A DNA stretch of 64,000 nt from Diplonema papillatum (lineage: Eukaryota > Euglenozoa > Diplonemea > Diplonemida > Diplonemidae). Below are positions 1 to 10,381 of the stretch, piece by piece; positions within the stretch are counted from its first letter, which is position 1, and each line of letters opens with the position of its first letter. The stretch spans positions 186,001-250,000 of the forward strand of contig JAPJBO010000245.1 of assembly GCA_030068145.1 (NCBI GenBank), read 5' to 3'. The notes under the pieces were generated by a model, which saw only the letters and a list, made by a program, of their open reading frames with translations, had not been told where the DNA came from and ran no database searches. The translations under genes and the position numbers were made by a program.

Positions 1-987
1 CGGCACCGCTTTTGCAGTAGCGGGAGCAGGGGCCGCCAGGAGCCCTACGGTGCGTTCGTTCCGACGTCCCGTCACATCAGCTGCCGAAAAGGAGGAATGG
101 CCGCCAATCATACTGAAGGAGAAGTGGAAGACTGGAAAAAGAAAAGAAATAAGAGAGTATAGTCGAGTCGCAGCTCTTGAAGTAAAAAAAAAAAAAAAAG
201 AAACAAAATCCCTGCCTTTGAAGTGTGCACCCGAGACGATTCTTTTCGGAAATTCGGCCGTCGTTCTCATTCGGAGGATAGTACACACCCACCCCCTCCG
301 AGAGTGCACGAAAAAAAACAAGGAATGCAGCGAGAACAAGCCGTGCCGTCGTATTTCTTCGTGAGAAACCAGTGAGAAACCACCCCGTCCACCCTGTGCT
401 AGCAACAACGAAGCTAGCATCCTCGGCATCTGATAGCTGCGTCGTATCAGCTGTGTGAGTACATCACCACGCGGTGCCTCCGTAGCGGCAGCACGGTGCA
501 GTGGCATATACTCCAGGCTGTGGGTGTACGTAGCTGGCATGGCTCGCATGTTTGTAGGGCTTCCACCTGGAGCCTGGTCGGCGTTTCTGCTTCTGGTTGG
601 CTCGTCCAGCGTTCGCCGACGTGGTTAGTTTTGGTGCACTCCGCAAGGAAGCTTACCGCTTCTATGCAAAGTGCCCGACAACCGCACGCAGTGCGACCCC
701 TTGCCCTCGCCCGAAAAACAAGCGCCAGGTGGCCTCTTCGCGGATCGTCCCGGTGGTAGGTAGTGTGGTACTCATTCGCTTGCAAACGACTCCCCACTAA
801 CGCAACGCCGGTGCTGTATTATTCGGTCTATCACGGCTCACAAGAGTGAGCTGAGAGGGCGTTACGGTCACCGGTTCTTCGTTGCGGGGGGAAACGAACG
901 AACGCGGACAACCGCATCGTTCACCAGGGAACAATAAAATGAAGAAACACGACCGGAAAAAAAACGTAGAAGAAAAAAAAAAGAGGA
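1..987. other. No recognised gene; A-rich low-complexity stretch
   Basis: Open frames here are short, overlap on both strands and have no recognisable domain. The stretch has several A-runs and a segment near 160-180 that resembles the ends of the small inverted-repeat element at 1227. I see no RNA gene or convincing promoter. Confidence 0.5.
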
Positions 988-1157
988 AAAAGACAGGCAC
1001 TTCGTTTTTTGTTTGTGCGTGCTGGTTGATCGTTTTCCCACTTGTATTTACCCTGTGTGTATTCAGGTGAGGAATTCTGATCAACCACCAAAACACGCTG
1101 CCTACGTCTTTTTAGCCTGCACAATACATTGAAGGGCAACCCGCAAGATTGGTAGTA
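988..1157. repeat. Dispersed repeat, ~165 bp, second copy at 23855-24019
   Basis: Both copies run in the same direction from an A-rich start through a segment with CTTGTATTTACCCTGTG to ACATTGAAGGGCAACCCGC. They differ by scattered substitutions and one gap of about 10 bases. No coding potential is evident, so this is probably a transposon fragment of unknown class. Confidence 0.75.
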
Positions 1158-1226
1158 CTAAAAAAAAAGAAGAAGAAAAAAAAAACCGTGGTTGTTGCTG
1201 TTGCGACCAAAAACTGTCGTCGCGAA

Positions 1227-1617
1227 GAATAGTTGAGTTGCAGCTCTTGACAAAGATAGATGGAAAAAAGAAGGTGCTTTTATTTTTCGCTTTTTCTCAC
1301 GAACGGGGGGGTCGGTCCTGCTTTTGGCTTTGTAGGTTCTCCCGACTCCCCTATTTCGTGGTCAGCACAAACTCAAGAGGTCTAGTCAACTATTCCCTGC
1401 AGTAATGGCATACTTTCAAAAAGAATAGTTGAGTTGCAGCTCTTGACAAAGATAGATGGAAAAAAGAAGGTGCTTTTATTCTTCGCTTTTTCTCACGAAC
1501 GGGGGGGTCGGTCCTGCTTTTGGCTTTGTAGGTTCTCCCGACTCCCCTATTCGTGGTCAGCACAAACTCAAGAGGTCTAGTCAACTATTCCCTGCAGTAT
1601 TGGCATACTTTCAAAAA
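1227..1617. repeat. Small inverted-repeat element present as a 196-bp tandem pair
   Basis: Two near-identical units begin at 1227 and 1423. Each starts with GAATAGTTGAGTTGCAG and carries towards its right end the partial complement GTCAACTATTCC, so each looks like a MITE-sized element of about 180 bp. Half-ends of the same type occur near 33345. Tandem placement could come from insertion beside an earlier copy or from duplication. Confidence 0.65.
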
Positions 1618-2028
1618 AAAAAAAAAAAGCCCCCTTCTCCCCTCGTGGCTTCGGGCACACCCTCTCCTCCTTCATGGCTCCAGCTTCCTTCCCGAGGGCT
1701 GGACTCCGCCGGCGCGCAGACACGGGCTTCCGGTTGAGGTGGCCGCGCCGCTGTGCCGCCCGTGCGTTCTCGCAGAAAAGAGAAGAAACCCACAACGAAT
1801 AAAGTGGGGCGGGGGGGGGGGGGGGGGACTGCCCGCGCGAAACAAAAAAAAAAAAAAAAAAAAAAAAGGGAGAACAGAAGAGGGAAACAGAACGAGCGCA
1901 GACACAATTATGGAAAAAAAAAAAAAAAGGGGGGGGGGGGGGTGTTCAACCCGGGCCCCGCCTTTCTCGTCGCCGACGGCGCACACATGAAGGGCACCCT
2001 TCTGGGGCTCGCTTTTCCTGACGTCTTC
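1618..2028. other. Homopolymer-rich spacer without recognised gene
   Basis: The stretch contains long A, G and T runs, including 17 G at 1812-1828, a long A run near 1845-1867 and a G run near 1929. Reading frames across it are interrupted or low complexity. No gene is supported. Confidence 0.5.
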
Positions 2029-3237
2029 TTTTTTTTTTTACATAAGCGCCAGCTTGAAAGGAAATGCTCGACGATGCTGCCCGACAAAGAACAGAAGGGA
2101 TCCCAAGTGCTGTAACTACCGAACCACGTGTTGAACGGACGTGAGGTCATGCGGGTCTACCCCTACACGACAAATCACACAAACACAACAGGTCAAAAAA
2201 TCCTGAGTGAGAAAACAACACACGGTGGTGTAAGCGAAGAACACCACCGTGCACCTGCTTTGCAGGAAATACTTGAGGAGGCTGCCAGCTGCAAAAGATC
2301 AAAGGAGGTAAATGTGCTGTAGCCCACACGAAACACAGGTGAATCTGGGTTTAGTGGCGGGCGTAAGCGTTCAACAAAAAAGACCCATTTTGTAGTTGTA
2401 TTGTTTCTCCCCCTCTAGCCTCCTTCGAAGTAAGCACAAGGCAGCCCCTCGAGTATTTTCCCATCTCCTTCTTCTTTTTCCCCGCCGGCTTTTCCAAATT
2501 TGGACTGACAGTCCAAATGTGGATATAGAAGCTAATCCCCTGCTCCTTGTCTCTGCCGCCGGCCTCTGGGACGTCTACCAGCCGTTAGGAGGTGCCGATT
2601 GGCCGAAAACTGCAGAGCGCCAGTCAACCATGGCTGCAATATTTCCAGTACTGAGCCGGTCCGTCCCCATCTCTTGAAGCTGCATCGAATTGCCCGGTGC
2701 TGTATTCTTCGGTAGGGGATGGACCGGCTCACGTACAGCTGCCCGTCACCCCCCGACACCAAGTTGCCAGCAGCTTGCGGGGCAGCGTGCCAAACCTCCC
2801 CCTGTTACTCGGTTCGCCGCTGCTCCTCTTTTAGTGGGAGGGGCCTGGCCCAGCAAGAAGGTTTCCGAAGAGCAGCGCGTGCACCATGGGCAATCCGCGG
2901 GCGGCTCTCTCTCGGGACCGGTGTCTGCCCCACGCAGGGCGATTCTCTTTGGTGTTATGAAGGTATGCCCCGCCAATTGTCGTCCGCTCGGAGGCTGGAG
3001 GGGAACGCTCGCACCCAACCCCCAGCAGACCGAGGAAAAAAAGAAGAGAGGGAGAGAGAGAGAGAAGGAGCGACGGAATTAGATGATGCCACGTTCTCTC
3101 TTCATGTCGAGGCGGAGCTGCGCTTGCGTGTTGATGAGCTCCCTGCATATTTTTTTTAGAGTTGTGTGGATGCGTCAACGCAACAGTTTTGTGTTTCCGA
3201 TCCCGAAGTTTTTTTTTTTTTTTTTTTTTTTGATAAG

Positions 3238-3790
3238 TCAGTTACTGGGGAGGGTCGAATACAGGAGGTACCTTGAATAGAAGAGGTACCTTGAATACAA
3301 GAGGCATTTTGGAAATCTGGCAAAAAGTCGGATTTTTTCTTGGTCCGCATAACAGACCTTTTTCGACGGTTTTCTGATTGCGATGAGCTCCGATGAAGAG
3401 AACCGTGAAAAATAGACCCGGGGACCAAAAGTTATGTGCATGGTTCGTGGGCCTTTACCAGATGCGGGGCACCGGGCGTGGAACCCACAGGTTTTCAATG
3501 GAAAGGACGGGAATCGACCCACTGGTTGGTGACATTTCTTTGCTGGCCCGTGTAGCAGACCTTTTTCGGCGAATTTGTGCTCGCGTTCAGCTCCGATGAA
3601 GAGAACTGGGAAAAATAGACCCGGGGGCCACAAATTACGTGCGTCTTTCAAGAAGAAGGGAGTTCCCGCGGGCTCCGGTGTTTGCGGTACTTTTTTCCAT
3701 TTCTTTTTCGGGAAAAGTGCAGGATCGGCACGCCGAATACAAGAGGTACCTCTTGTATTCGACCCCCCCCAGTAAAGACTCAGTTTTTCA
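3238..3790. repeat. Nested inverted repeat with a 28-bp perfect palindrome
   Basis: The segment near 3243-3275 (GTCGAATACAGGAGGTACC) is repeated in reverse complement at about 3740-3785. At 3734-3761 the sequence is a perfect 28-bp palindrome built on CGAATACAAGAGGT. This looks like a small foldback or MITE inside the larger 2.25-kb element. Confidence 0.6.
3343..3650. repeat. Two copies of a dispersed repeat with GAAAAATAGACCCGGGG
   Basis: Copies lie at about 3343-3490 and 3540-3650. Others occur at 13012-13165 and, inverted, at 26880-26985. The shared core runs through AGCTCCGATGAAGAGA and GAAAAATAGACCCGGGG. The core can be read without stops in one frame of some copies, so it might derive from a coding sequence, but I cannot name a family. 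Confidence 0.65.
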
Positions 3791-4287
3791 AGAACTTTTT
3801 TTCCGGCTGAAATCAGTCGTTTTTTTCCTTAGCACGAACACGGTATCAAGTTTACTTCTTCCTGTGGAATCTGCAATTTTGAAGATTCCATCCTTGGACA
3901 GCGTGATTACCGTGGGCCTGGACCCCCCGGAGGACCCTGTATTTACAGGTACCTTTGCCCCCCTCTCTCAACACACGACAAGAAGATACTCGACGTAGCT
4001 GCTTCGACTCCGAATGGAAGGGGGGAAATATAGAGGTAAGGGGCAATTACAATACAAACACAATCTGATTTGTTCTTCGCTTACACCACCGTGTGTTGTT
4101 TTCACTCAGGATTTTTTGACCTGTTGTGTTTGTGTGAATTGTCGTGTAGGGGTAGACCCGCATGACCTCACGTCCGTTCAACACGTGGTTCGGTAGTTAC
4201 AGCACTTGGGATCCCTTCTGTTCTTTGTCGGGCAGCATCGTCGAGCATTTCCTTTCAAGCTGGCGCTTACGTAAAAAAAAAAGGGAC

Positions 4288-4728
4288 TGCATACTTGGCC
4301 CTGCGCTCCGCGTGCTCCTGGGGGTACTGGCACAGGGTGCCGTCGGTGGCCCACCTGTACCGAACCTCCTTCTCGACCTCGTCGTACGGGGTTCCGTCGT
4401 ACCTGTGGTGGTCGGAGATGAACGGGCCCATCTCGGCGTCGATGCGGCGGAAGCCGAAGTCGTAGAAGAGCCACGCCGCCTCGATGGGGATGAAGAAGAA
4501 GAGCGCCCACCCGGACCTCTCGAGGACCGACCGGCACACGCCGTGGTGCCAGTACCCGAGGAAGTACGGCGCGCCCTGGCCCCACTGCTTCGGCGCGTGC
4601 CCGCCGCTGTACCTGTACTTGTCGTAGTGCCACGAGTAGTTCCGCGTCTGCTTCGACAGGTCCTTCGTCGCGTTCTTCGTCGCGTTCCGGACCGCCCGCG
4701 CGGCCCCTTGGACGGTGCGTCCCCACAT
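4288..4728 (-). CDS. Small mitochondrial-type single-pass membrane protein (function unknown)
   Basis: I do not recognise the family. From the ATG at 4728 the protein has 147 residues up to a possible splice donor (GCA, then GTCCC at 4287). The first ~30 residues are rich in Arg, Ala, Thr and Asn with almost no acidic residues (MWGRTVQGAARAVRNATKN), typical of a mitochondrial presequence. A Tyr/Trp/His-rich segment follows, then one hydrophobic stretch (GWALFFFIPIEAAWLFYDFG), then a charged tail with DHHRYDGTPYDEVEKEVRYRW. This layout resembles accessory subunits of respiratory complexes, which is inference only. Codons are GC-rich and biased, unlike the flanking repeats, which supports real coding. 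A 2.25-kb inverted-repeat element starts directly after residue 147. Either it lies inside an intron or it truncates the protein; unspliced, the frame adds only VPFFFT and then stops. Confidence 0.6.
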
Positions 4729-4784
4729 TGCCCCGCTCCCTCCCGTCTCTTTTTCTTGTCCCTCCCCCCTTGGTTGCCTGTGCG

Positions 4785-5430
4785 CGGTCAAATCAGAGGC
4801 GCAAATCTGGATGGCTATTCCTATTCCAGGCCCGCGCGTTGATTGGTCAGATTAGAGGCGCAATCTGGGTGTCTATTCCAAGCCCGCGCGTTGATTGGTC
4901 AGATCAGAGGCGCAAATCTGGGTGGTTATTCCTATTCCAGGCCCGCGCGTTGATCGGTCAGATCAGAGGCGCAAATTTGGGTGTCTATTCCAAGCCCGCG
5001 CGTTGATTGGTCAGATCAGAGACGCAAATCTGGGTGTCTATTCCAAGCCCGCGCGTTGATTGGTCAGATCAGAGGCGCAGCGTTGATCGGTCAGATCAGA
5101 GGCGCAAATCTGGGTGTCTATTCCAAGCCCGCGCGTTGATTGGTCAGATCAGAGGCGCAGCGTTGATCGGTCAGATCAGAGGCGCAAATCTGGGTGTCTC
5201 TTCCAAGCCCGCGCGTTGATTGGTCAGATCAGAGGCGCAAATCTGGGTGTCTATTCCAAGCCCGCGCGTTGATTGGTCAGATCAGAGGCGCAGCGTTGAT
5301 CGGTCAGATCAGAGGCGCAAATCTGGGTGTCTCTTCCAAGCCCGCGCGTTGATTGGTCAGATCAGAGGCGCAAATCTGGGTGTCTATTTCAGGCCCGCGC
5401 GTTGATCGGTCAGATCAGAGGCACAAATCT
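4785..5430. repeat. Minisatellite, ~52-59-bp units, about 11 copies
   Basis: Units contain GATTGGTCAGATCAGAGGCG, then CAAATCTGGGTG and a TATTCCAAGCCCGCGCG end. Some units have an extra 30-bp partial copy (GCGTTGATCGGTCAGATCAG), giving a higher-order pattern. Each full unit carries an ATTGG (inverted CCAAT) motif. The array sits directly upstream of the minus-strand gene ending near 4728, so a promoter role is possible but unproven. Confidence 0.85.
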
Positions 5431-5800
5431 GGACAGGCTCGGTAGAGCTAAAATTAGCAAATTCTGCTCGGTGGTTGCCGTGTCAGAACTACTCGTCGGA
5501 CGGTTCGATCGGAGGCACTATCCGGAGTCTTACCATCTGATTGCGCGTGATATCACCAATAAGCCACAGAAAGAGAGCTGACGTACCTTTCGTAAAGATA
5601 CTCGGAGGGGCCACCCAGTGCCTATTTCGAACGGAAGCTAGAGGGGGGGGAGACGCAATCACAACTACAAATGAGTCATTTTTTGCGCGTGTGTGTGTTG
5701 GCGCTCACGCCCGGCACCAAACCCAGATTTACCTGTGCTCTAGAAAGTGGGTGGAGATCGCGGCACGGTTCGGCCTTCGTGCTTTTTTTTTTTTTTTTTT
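5431..5800. other. No recognised feature
   Basis: A short unique-looking spacer with a segment near 5715-5740 (ACCAAACCCAGATTTACCTGT) that recurs near 19370 and, inverted, near 2340 and 30445. No gene is supported. Confidence 0.4.
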
Positions 5801-6352
5801 AGGTACCAGGGTACACGGGAGCCAAGCTTCACGTGTTCGGCGGTACTGCAGAGCCACGGGCATACGGGTCAAGTGGCTACCGATTTCCCAAACTAAAGCA
5901 TCAAGGCTTGGCGCACCTTGGGGCTTGGCGCCCGCGCTGAACACAAGCTCGTCGAGACGGTCAGCCGCAGGGCAGAGCGGACGGGGTTGTGGCACTGTGC
6001 TGCCTCCGACTCAAGCTTTGCAAGCTGTGGTTGACCGTCACGTTCCTGGACCAGGAACGGCCTTTTTCTTCTTTCTTCCTTTTTTTTAGCAACTAGGTAC
6101 CAGGAAAAGCCTCCTGCACGGGAGCCAAGCTTCACGTGTTCGGCGGTACTGCAGAGCCACGGGCCTACGGGTCGAGTGGCTACCGATTTCCCAAACTAAA
6201 GCATCAAGGCTTGGCGCACCTTGGGGCTTGGCGCTCGCGCTGAACACAAGCTCGTCGAGACGGTCAGCCGCAGGGCAGAGCGGAGGGTTGTGGCGCTGTC
6301 CGACTCAAGCTTTGCAAGCTCCTGGACCAGGAGCGGCGTTTTTCTTTTTCTT
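5801..6352. repeat. Direct duplication, two ~255-295-bp copies
   Basis: Copy 1 starts at 5801 and copy 2 at 6095, both with AGGTACCAGG. They share GGAGCCAAGCTTCACGTG and the later CGTCGAGACGGTCAGCCGC. Differences are scattered substitutions and a few short gaps. Open frames across them are not protein-like. Confidence 0.8.
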
Positions 6353-6920
6353 CTTCTTTCTTCTTCAGCAACTAACAACCTCCTCGAGGATTTCCTGCGA
6401 AGCGGGTGGCTTATTCCCGGGAAAAAGAAATCGCCGGGCGAAAATGATCGTGCGAAGTGCGTGGTGGAGTCCGCCCCGGGCATCGAAGCAACCACCGGCC
6501 TGCATCTCGTTCGGAACGGAACCCCGCTTTTGGCCCTGGCCTCTCCCGAGCTGCTGATGCGGCGCCCTTTATCGACTTTTTTTTCTTTCTGGGGGCTTTC
6601 ACGGGCAGCCTACTCGATACCTCACCGCCGCCCTCTGGTGATGCGACGTCCTCTCGCTGCGGACGGGTGTAAAACTTGAAGTTTGCTAGAATTGATAGAG
6701 CAGTTGAATCCATCCCGTCGTGTGTGAGCATGTGTGGGGGGTCACAGCGTATCAGCCACTGGGTTCACGGGGTGTGCGGCGCAATAGAGGGAAGCAGGTC
6801 ACGGGCCAGCTGGTGAGAGAGCTAGGGCAAGGGGGCAAGGGGGGGCGGTGGAGAGAATGAAAAAGAAAACGTGATGGGACGAGGCTCCAGTGCGCGTGTG
6901 AGGTTCCCCTCGTCTACCGA
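6353..6920. other. No recognised gene
   Basis: Unique-looking sequence with short overlapping frames on both strands. I see no domain, RNA gene or strong repeat. Confidence 0.4.
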
Positions 6921-7510
6921 TGCTAGCATTGAGTTCCGTAAAGTGCAAGTGCCATGATGAAGGCGAGCGCACGGGCTTGTGTTACTTTATGACGCCGTCC
7001 GTCGGAAGAGTCAACGATGCTAGCATTGAGTTCCGTAAAGTGCAAGTGCCATGATGAAGGCAAGCGCACGGGCTTGTGTTACTTTATGACGTCGTCCGTC
7101 GGGAGAGTCAACGATGCTAGCACTGAGTTCTGTAAAGTGCAGGTGCCATGATGAAGGCAAGCGCACGGGCTTGTGTTACTTTATGACGCCGTCCGTCGGA
7201 AGAGTCAACGATGCTAGCATTGAGTTCCGTAAAGTGCAAGTGCCATGATGAAGGCAAGCGCACGGGCTTGTGTTACTTTATGACGCCGTCCGTCGGAAGA
7301 GTCAACGATGCTAGCATTGAGTTCCGTAAAGTACAAGTGCCATGATGAAGGCAAGCGCACGGGCTTGTGTTACTGTATGACGTCGTCCGTCGGGAGAGTC
7401 AACGATGCTAGCATTGAGTTCTGTAAAGTGCAGGTGCCATGATGAAGGCAAGCGAGCACTGTTGTGTAACTTAATGACGTCGTCCGTCGGGAGAGTCAAC
7501 GATGCTGGCA
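6921..7510. repeat. 97-bp tandem array, six units
   Basis: The phrase TGCTAGC recurs at 6921, 7018, 7115, 7212, 7309 and 7406, with a diverged start at 7503, an exact 97-bp step. Each unit contains GCTAGC, CCATGATGAAGGC and TTATGACGYCGTCCGTCGG. The last full unit has changed where others read GCGCACGGGCTTG. No coding function is apparent. Confidence 0.9.
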
Positions 7511-8280
7511 GACGCGGGGAACACACGCATCCTGGCCATGCGGCAGGTGGCTGATCGTAGCCGGGCTCATGCTACAACAGCGAGTATCCAGTGACGCCCC
7601 TTCGCCGAGACCACCCAACGGATGCAACGCGTGTAGTGCCGGAGCGCTAGGCCTGGCAGAGCGAGCATGGTACACCCGGCTTTTTCCAGGCGTCTAGGAT
7701 AAGGCACATGCGGCGCAGTTGCTCCGGGGGGGGAGGAACGATGGCAGAAGGCACTCGGACCGAATGAGATGGTGGCAGGGCCTGCGACACATGTGGGAAT
7801 GCTCTACCGCAACCGATGGAGGGGAAATGCAAGAACGTTTGGTTGACTAACACGCCATGTGCCATCTTGTGCGCCGTGGTTTCAGTCCTCTAAGCCACGG
7901 ACACATTAGGAGTGTCCGCAGACGCCACGGCGGCTGTTCGCAGCTCAACACAGGCAAATCCGTCTCGAGAAACTGGAAGAGAGCCATCCGTAAAAATCTC
8001 AGCCACTTGCGACGGCGAGTCGCTGGATCGCTCGGTCGTCTTTTTACGGCGGCAACCTGCGAGGGTAAACCCCGCTGAGCGCGCTGAGGACGGCGGGGTT
8101 GCCGTGTGCAGCACCGACGGTCGAAACAACCGAGGGGAAGAGTGCGAGGAAGTCATCCCCGCACCCTTCTCGGGTGGAGCGAGACGTCGCAGGGCCGACA
8201 AATAACCTGGCGAAAGGGAAGCCCGATGCTTTTGCTTTGTCCGGCGCATTCCCCGCCGGAAAAAGCGCCAGCGCGCGCGC
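7511..8280. other. Spacer with fragments of a dispersed repeat
   Basis: No gene is supported. At 7870-7960 phrases such as CTAAGCCACGGACACAT and a GCAGACGCCACGGCGGCTG segment match the dispersed repeat at 20200-20365 and 55690-55760. Confidence 0.4.
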
Positions 8281-10057
8281 TCAGCCGCCGATTTTGATCA
8301 TCGAACGGTTCTCGTGCGAGTGATCCGCCAGCGTCTGCATGGTGTGCCCACCGAGGGCCTCCTGCTTCGTGGACAGAATCGACGCAATGTAGTTCTTGAT
8401 ATCTTCGTCTGGCATCCCGCTTCTCAAAGGCTGTTGGGGGTTATAGGGGGAGTTAAAGCTTTGCGGCAGTGTCTCTGGATATTTCCGGAGATAGGTTCTC
8501 GTGCTCCGATAAAACGAAACATAGATCAGCACAAACGGAGATCGTCGGTGGTGTAAAAGCTCAGGGCCGCCCGTGTTTGCGAGGTTGATGCCGTTGGTCG
8601 CCATGCAGAGCTGCTCGACGCCCTTCTCGCGGACGGTGGCCAGGCCGAGTCTTCTTCGAAGAAAGTGTAAAATAGAAAAGGGAAAAAGGAAAAAGGAAAA
8701 GGGTGAAGGGGTCACAGGGAGTGTAAGACTCCGCAGGTAGGGTATGAAGCCTTCAGGGACTGGTCCTCTTTGGGGAGAAAAACTTAGTTTAATGTTTAGG
8801 CAGGACACTGCCTCTCATGCATGTTTGATGCTAGCATCAAGTCTTCTTCGAAGAGAGTGTAAAATAGAAAAGGGAAAAAGGAAATGGGCAAAGGGGTGCA
8901 AGACTCCGCAGGTAGGGTATGAAACGATCTGGATGTGAATTTGGAAGTTGCCGTTCGCCGAAGCTAGTCGTGGCCCGATAAATCCGACGTGCCCTGAGTA
9001 ACTCACGCATTCCTCTAGACTGGGTTCTGGCTTAGAGGCGTTCAGCCATAATCCATCCAGTGGTAGCATCACGGCACTGTCCGATCGAACAACCGTAGAT
9101 ACCAGGGACTATGAGGGACTAGTCCTCTTTATTTGGGGGGGGGGGGGGGGGGGTTTGTACCTGGAGCAGCGAGCGCTCGTTCGCGTCGAAGAGGCAGACC
9201 TTCAGCTGCCCGTCGGCGCACAGGCGCATCCGGTTGCACGTGCCGCAGAACTGCGAGGTCATGGTCGTGATGAACCCGACGGTGCCCGTCCAGCCTTCGG
9301 TGCTGTACTTGCGCGAGACGTCGCCCCGCTGCCCGGCGATGGGTGCGAGCGTGCAGCCGAGCCCCGCCTCGATCGCGTCGTACGACTCCATCCACGGCAC
9401 CAGCAGCCGCTCGTTCCACCCGTTCCCGTTGAACGGCATGTACTCGATGAACCGGACCTCCACCGGCTTGTCCACCGCCATCGCAGCGAACCGCGGGACT
9501 TCCTCGTCGTTGACGCCGCGCATCACGACGCAGTTGACCTTCACCCGCATCCCGGCGTCCAGGCACTGGTCGATGCTGCGGAGGACGCGCTCAAACCCTT
9601 TCCGCCGCGTCACGAACTCGAACTTGTGCGCCTCGAGCGTGTCGAGGCTGATGTTGATGTTCGTGATCCCGCACTCCGACAGCACCGGCAGCTTCTTCGC
9701 GAGGTTGATGCCGTTGGTCGTCATGCAGAGCTGCTCGACGCCCTTCTCGCGGACGGTGGCCAGGCCGCGGGCGAGGTCGTCGAAGTCACGCCGGACAAGC
9801 GGCTCGCCGCCGGTGAGGCGGATCTTGCGCACGCCGAGTTCGGCGAAGATGCCAGCAGCCCGCACGATCTCCGCCGTCGACATCAAGTCGTCGGCGGGCG
9901 TCAGGTCGACGCCGTCGGCCGGCATGCAGTACTGGCACCGCAGGTTGCACCGCTCGGTGATGCTGATCCGCAGGTAGTCGTGCCGCCGCCCGAACGTGTC
10001 GGACAGCTGCCTCTTCGCGACATCGCCCACCACACGCTTCCCCAGGCGCGTGGTCAT
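8281..10057 (-). CDS. GTP 3',8-cyclase (molybdenum cofactor biosynthesis protein A), two exons seen
   Basis: This radical-SAM enzyme (MoaA in bacteria, CNX2/MOCS1A in eukaryotes) starts molybdopterin synthesis by converting GTP to 3',8-cyclo-GTP. Exon 10057-9161 carries the SAM cluster motif CNLRCQYC (Cys 37, 41, 44 from the chosen ATG), the GGEP motif, and the second cluster motif CGTCNRMRLC followed by a third Cys in LKVCLFD. It ends at CTCCAG before GTACAAAC. Exon 8430-8281 starts after a CAACAG acceptor in the same phase (0), encodes LRSGMPDEDI and ends in NRSMIKIGG, the C-terminal double glycine known to be needed for activity. The joined product is about 348 residues, near normal family length. 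The ATG at 10057 lies just before the conserved start of the fold. An upstream exon with a mitochondrial presequence is possible; the open frame continues to 10309 but through tandem repeat. Commonly named MOCS1/CNX2. Confidence 0.93.
8431..9160 (-). other. Intron of the molybdenum cofactor gene (GT-AG, 730 bp)
   Basis: The donor is GTACAAAC followed on the coding strand by a 19-base C run (plus-strand G run 9135-9153). The acceptor is CCCCCAACAG. Splicing keeps phase 0 and restores the conserved C terminus. The intron holds a ~75-bp copy of the gene's own exon (8575-8648), two copies of a repeat beginning AAGTCTTCTTCGAAG or similar (8648-8750, 8840-8930), and a dispersed segment (8936-9030) that recurs at 32962-33070 and partly at 10622-10663. 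Confidence 0.85.
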
Positions 10058-10244
10058 GCGATGCCGCGCCCCGCCGGTTGCGGCAGGTCTTTTTTCGAGA
10101 CTGGGGGGGTTCTTTCTTTTCTTGGGCGGGGGGGGTGTGTGGTCTGCCTCCCCCCCTGTATTTGTGGACTGTCCCGAGTTTTCAGGATCCGGTGCTTTTC
10201 CGTCTCCGTGCACTGTGTGGTGCCCACTTTCCCGTACCCCAGTG

Positions 10245-10372
10245 TTCCTGGGAATAGCCGGCGCGCCGTCATACCCCACTATTCCCGGGAATAGGCGGTG
10301 CATCGTCATGCGGCACTATTCCCGGGAATAGGCGGTGCATCGTCATGCGGCACTTTTCCCGGGAATAAGTGG
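10245..10372. repeat. 37-bp tandem repeat centred on TTCCCGGGAA
   Basis: About three and a half units contain the palindrome TTCCCGGGAA and GGCGGTGCATCGTCATGCGG. It lies about 190 bp upstream of the chosen start of the minus-strand molybdenum cofactor gene, where its promoter or an upstream intron is expected. A regulatory role is only a guess. Confidence 0.8.
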
Positions 10373-10381
10373 GCACAGCTT

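Larger units (their letters stand above)
2029..4282. mobile_element. 2.25-kb element with ~210-bp terminal inverted repeats
   Basis: The left arm (2029-2242) and right arm (4072-4282) are reverse complements at roughly 98 percent by eye. Both start with a T-run followed by TACRTAAGCGCCAGC. I see no convincing target-site duplication. The interior has no transposase I can recognise and contains pieces of other repeats, so this is probably a non-autonomous DNA element with nested insertions. Its right end abuts the last recognisable codon of the gene at 4288-4728. Parts of the left interior (2255-2460) recur at 32785-32955. Confidence 0.7.

Noticed and set aside
9129-10294. Long alternate frames overlapping the molybdenum cofactor gene on both strands
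   Set aside because: They are shadows of a GC-rich coding exon. Only the minus frame with the Cys clusters and GGEP motif makes a known enzyme.
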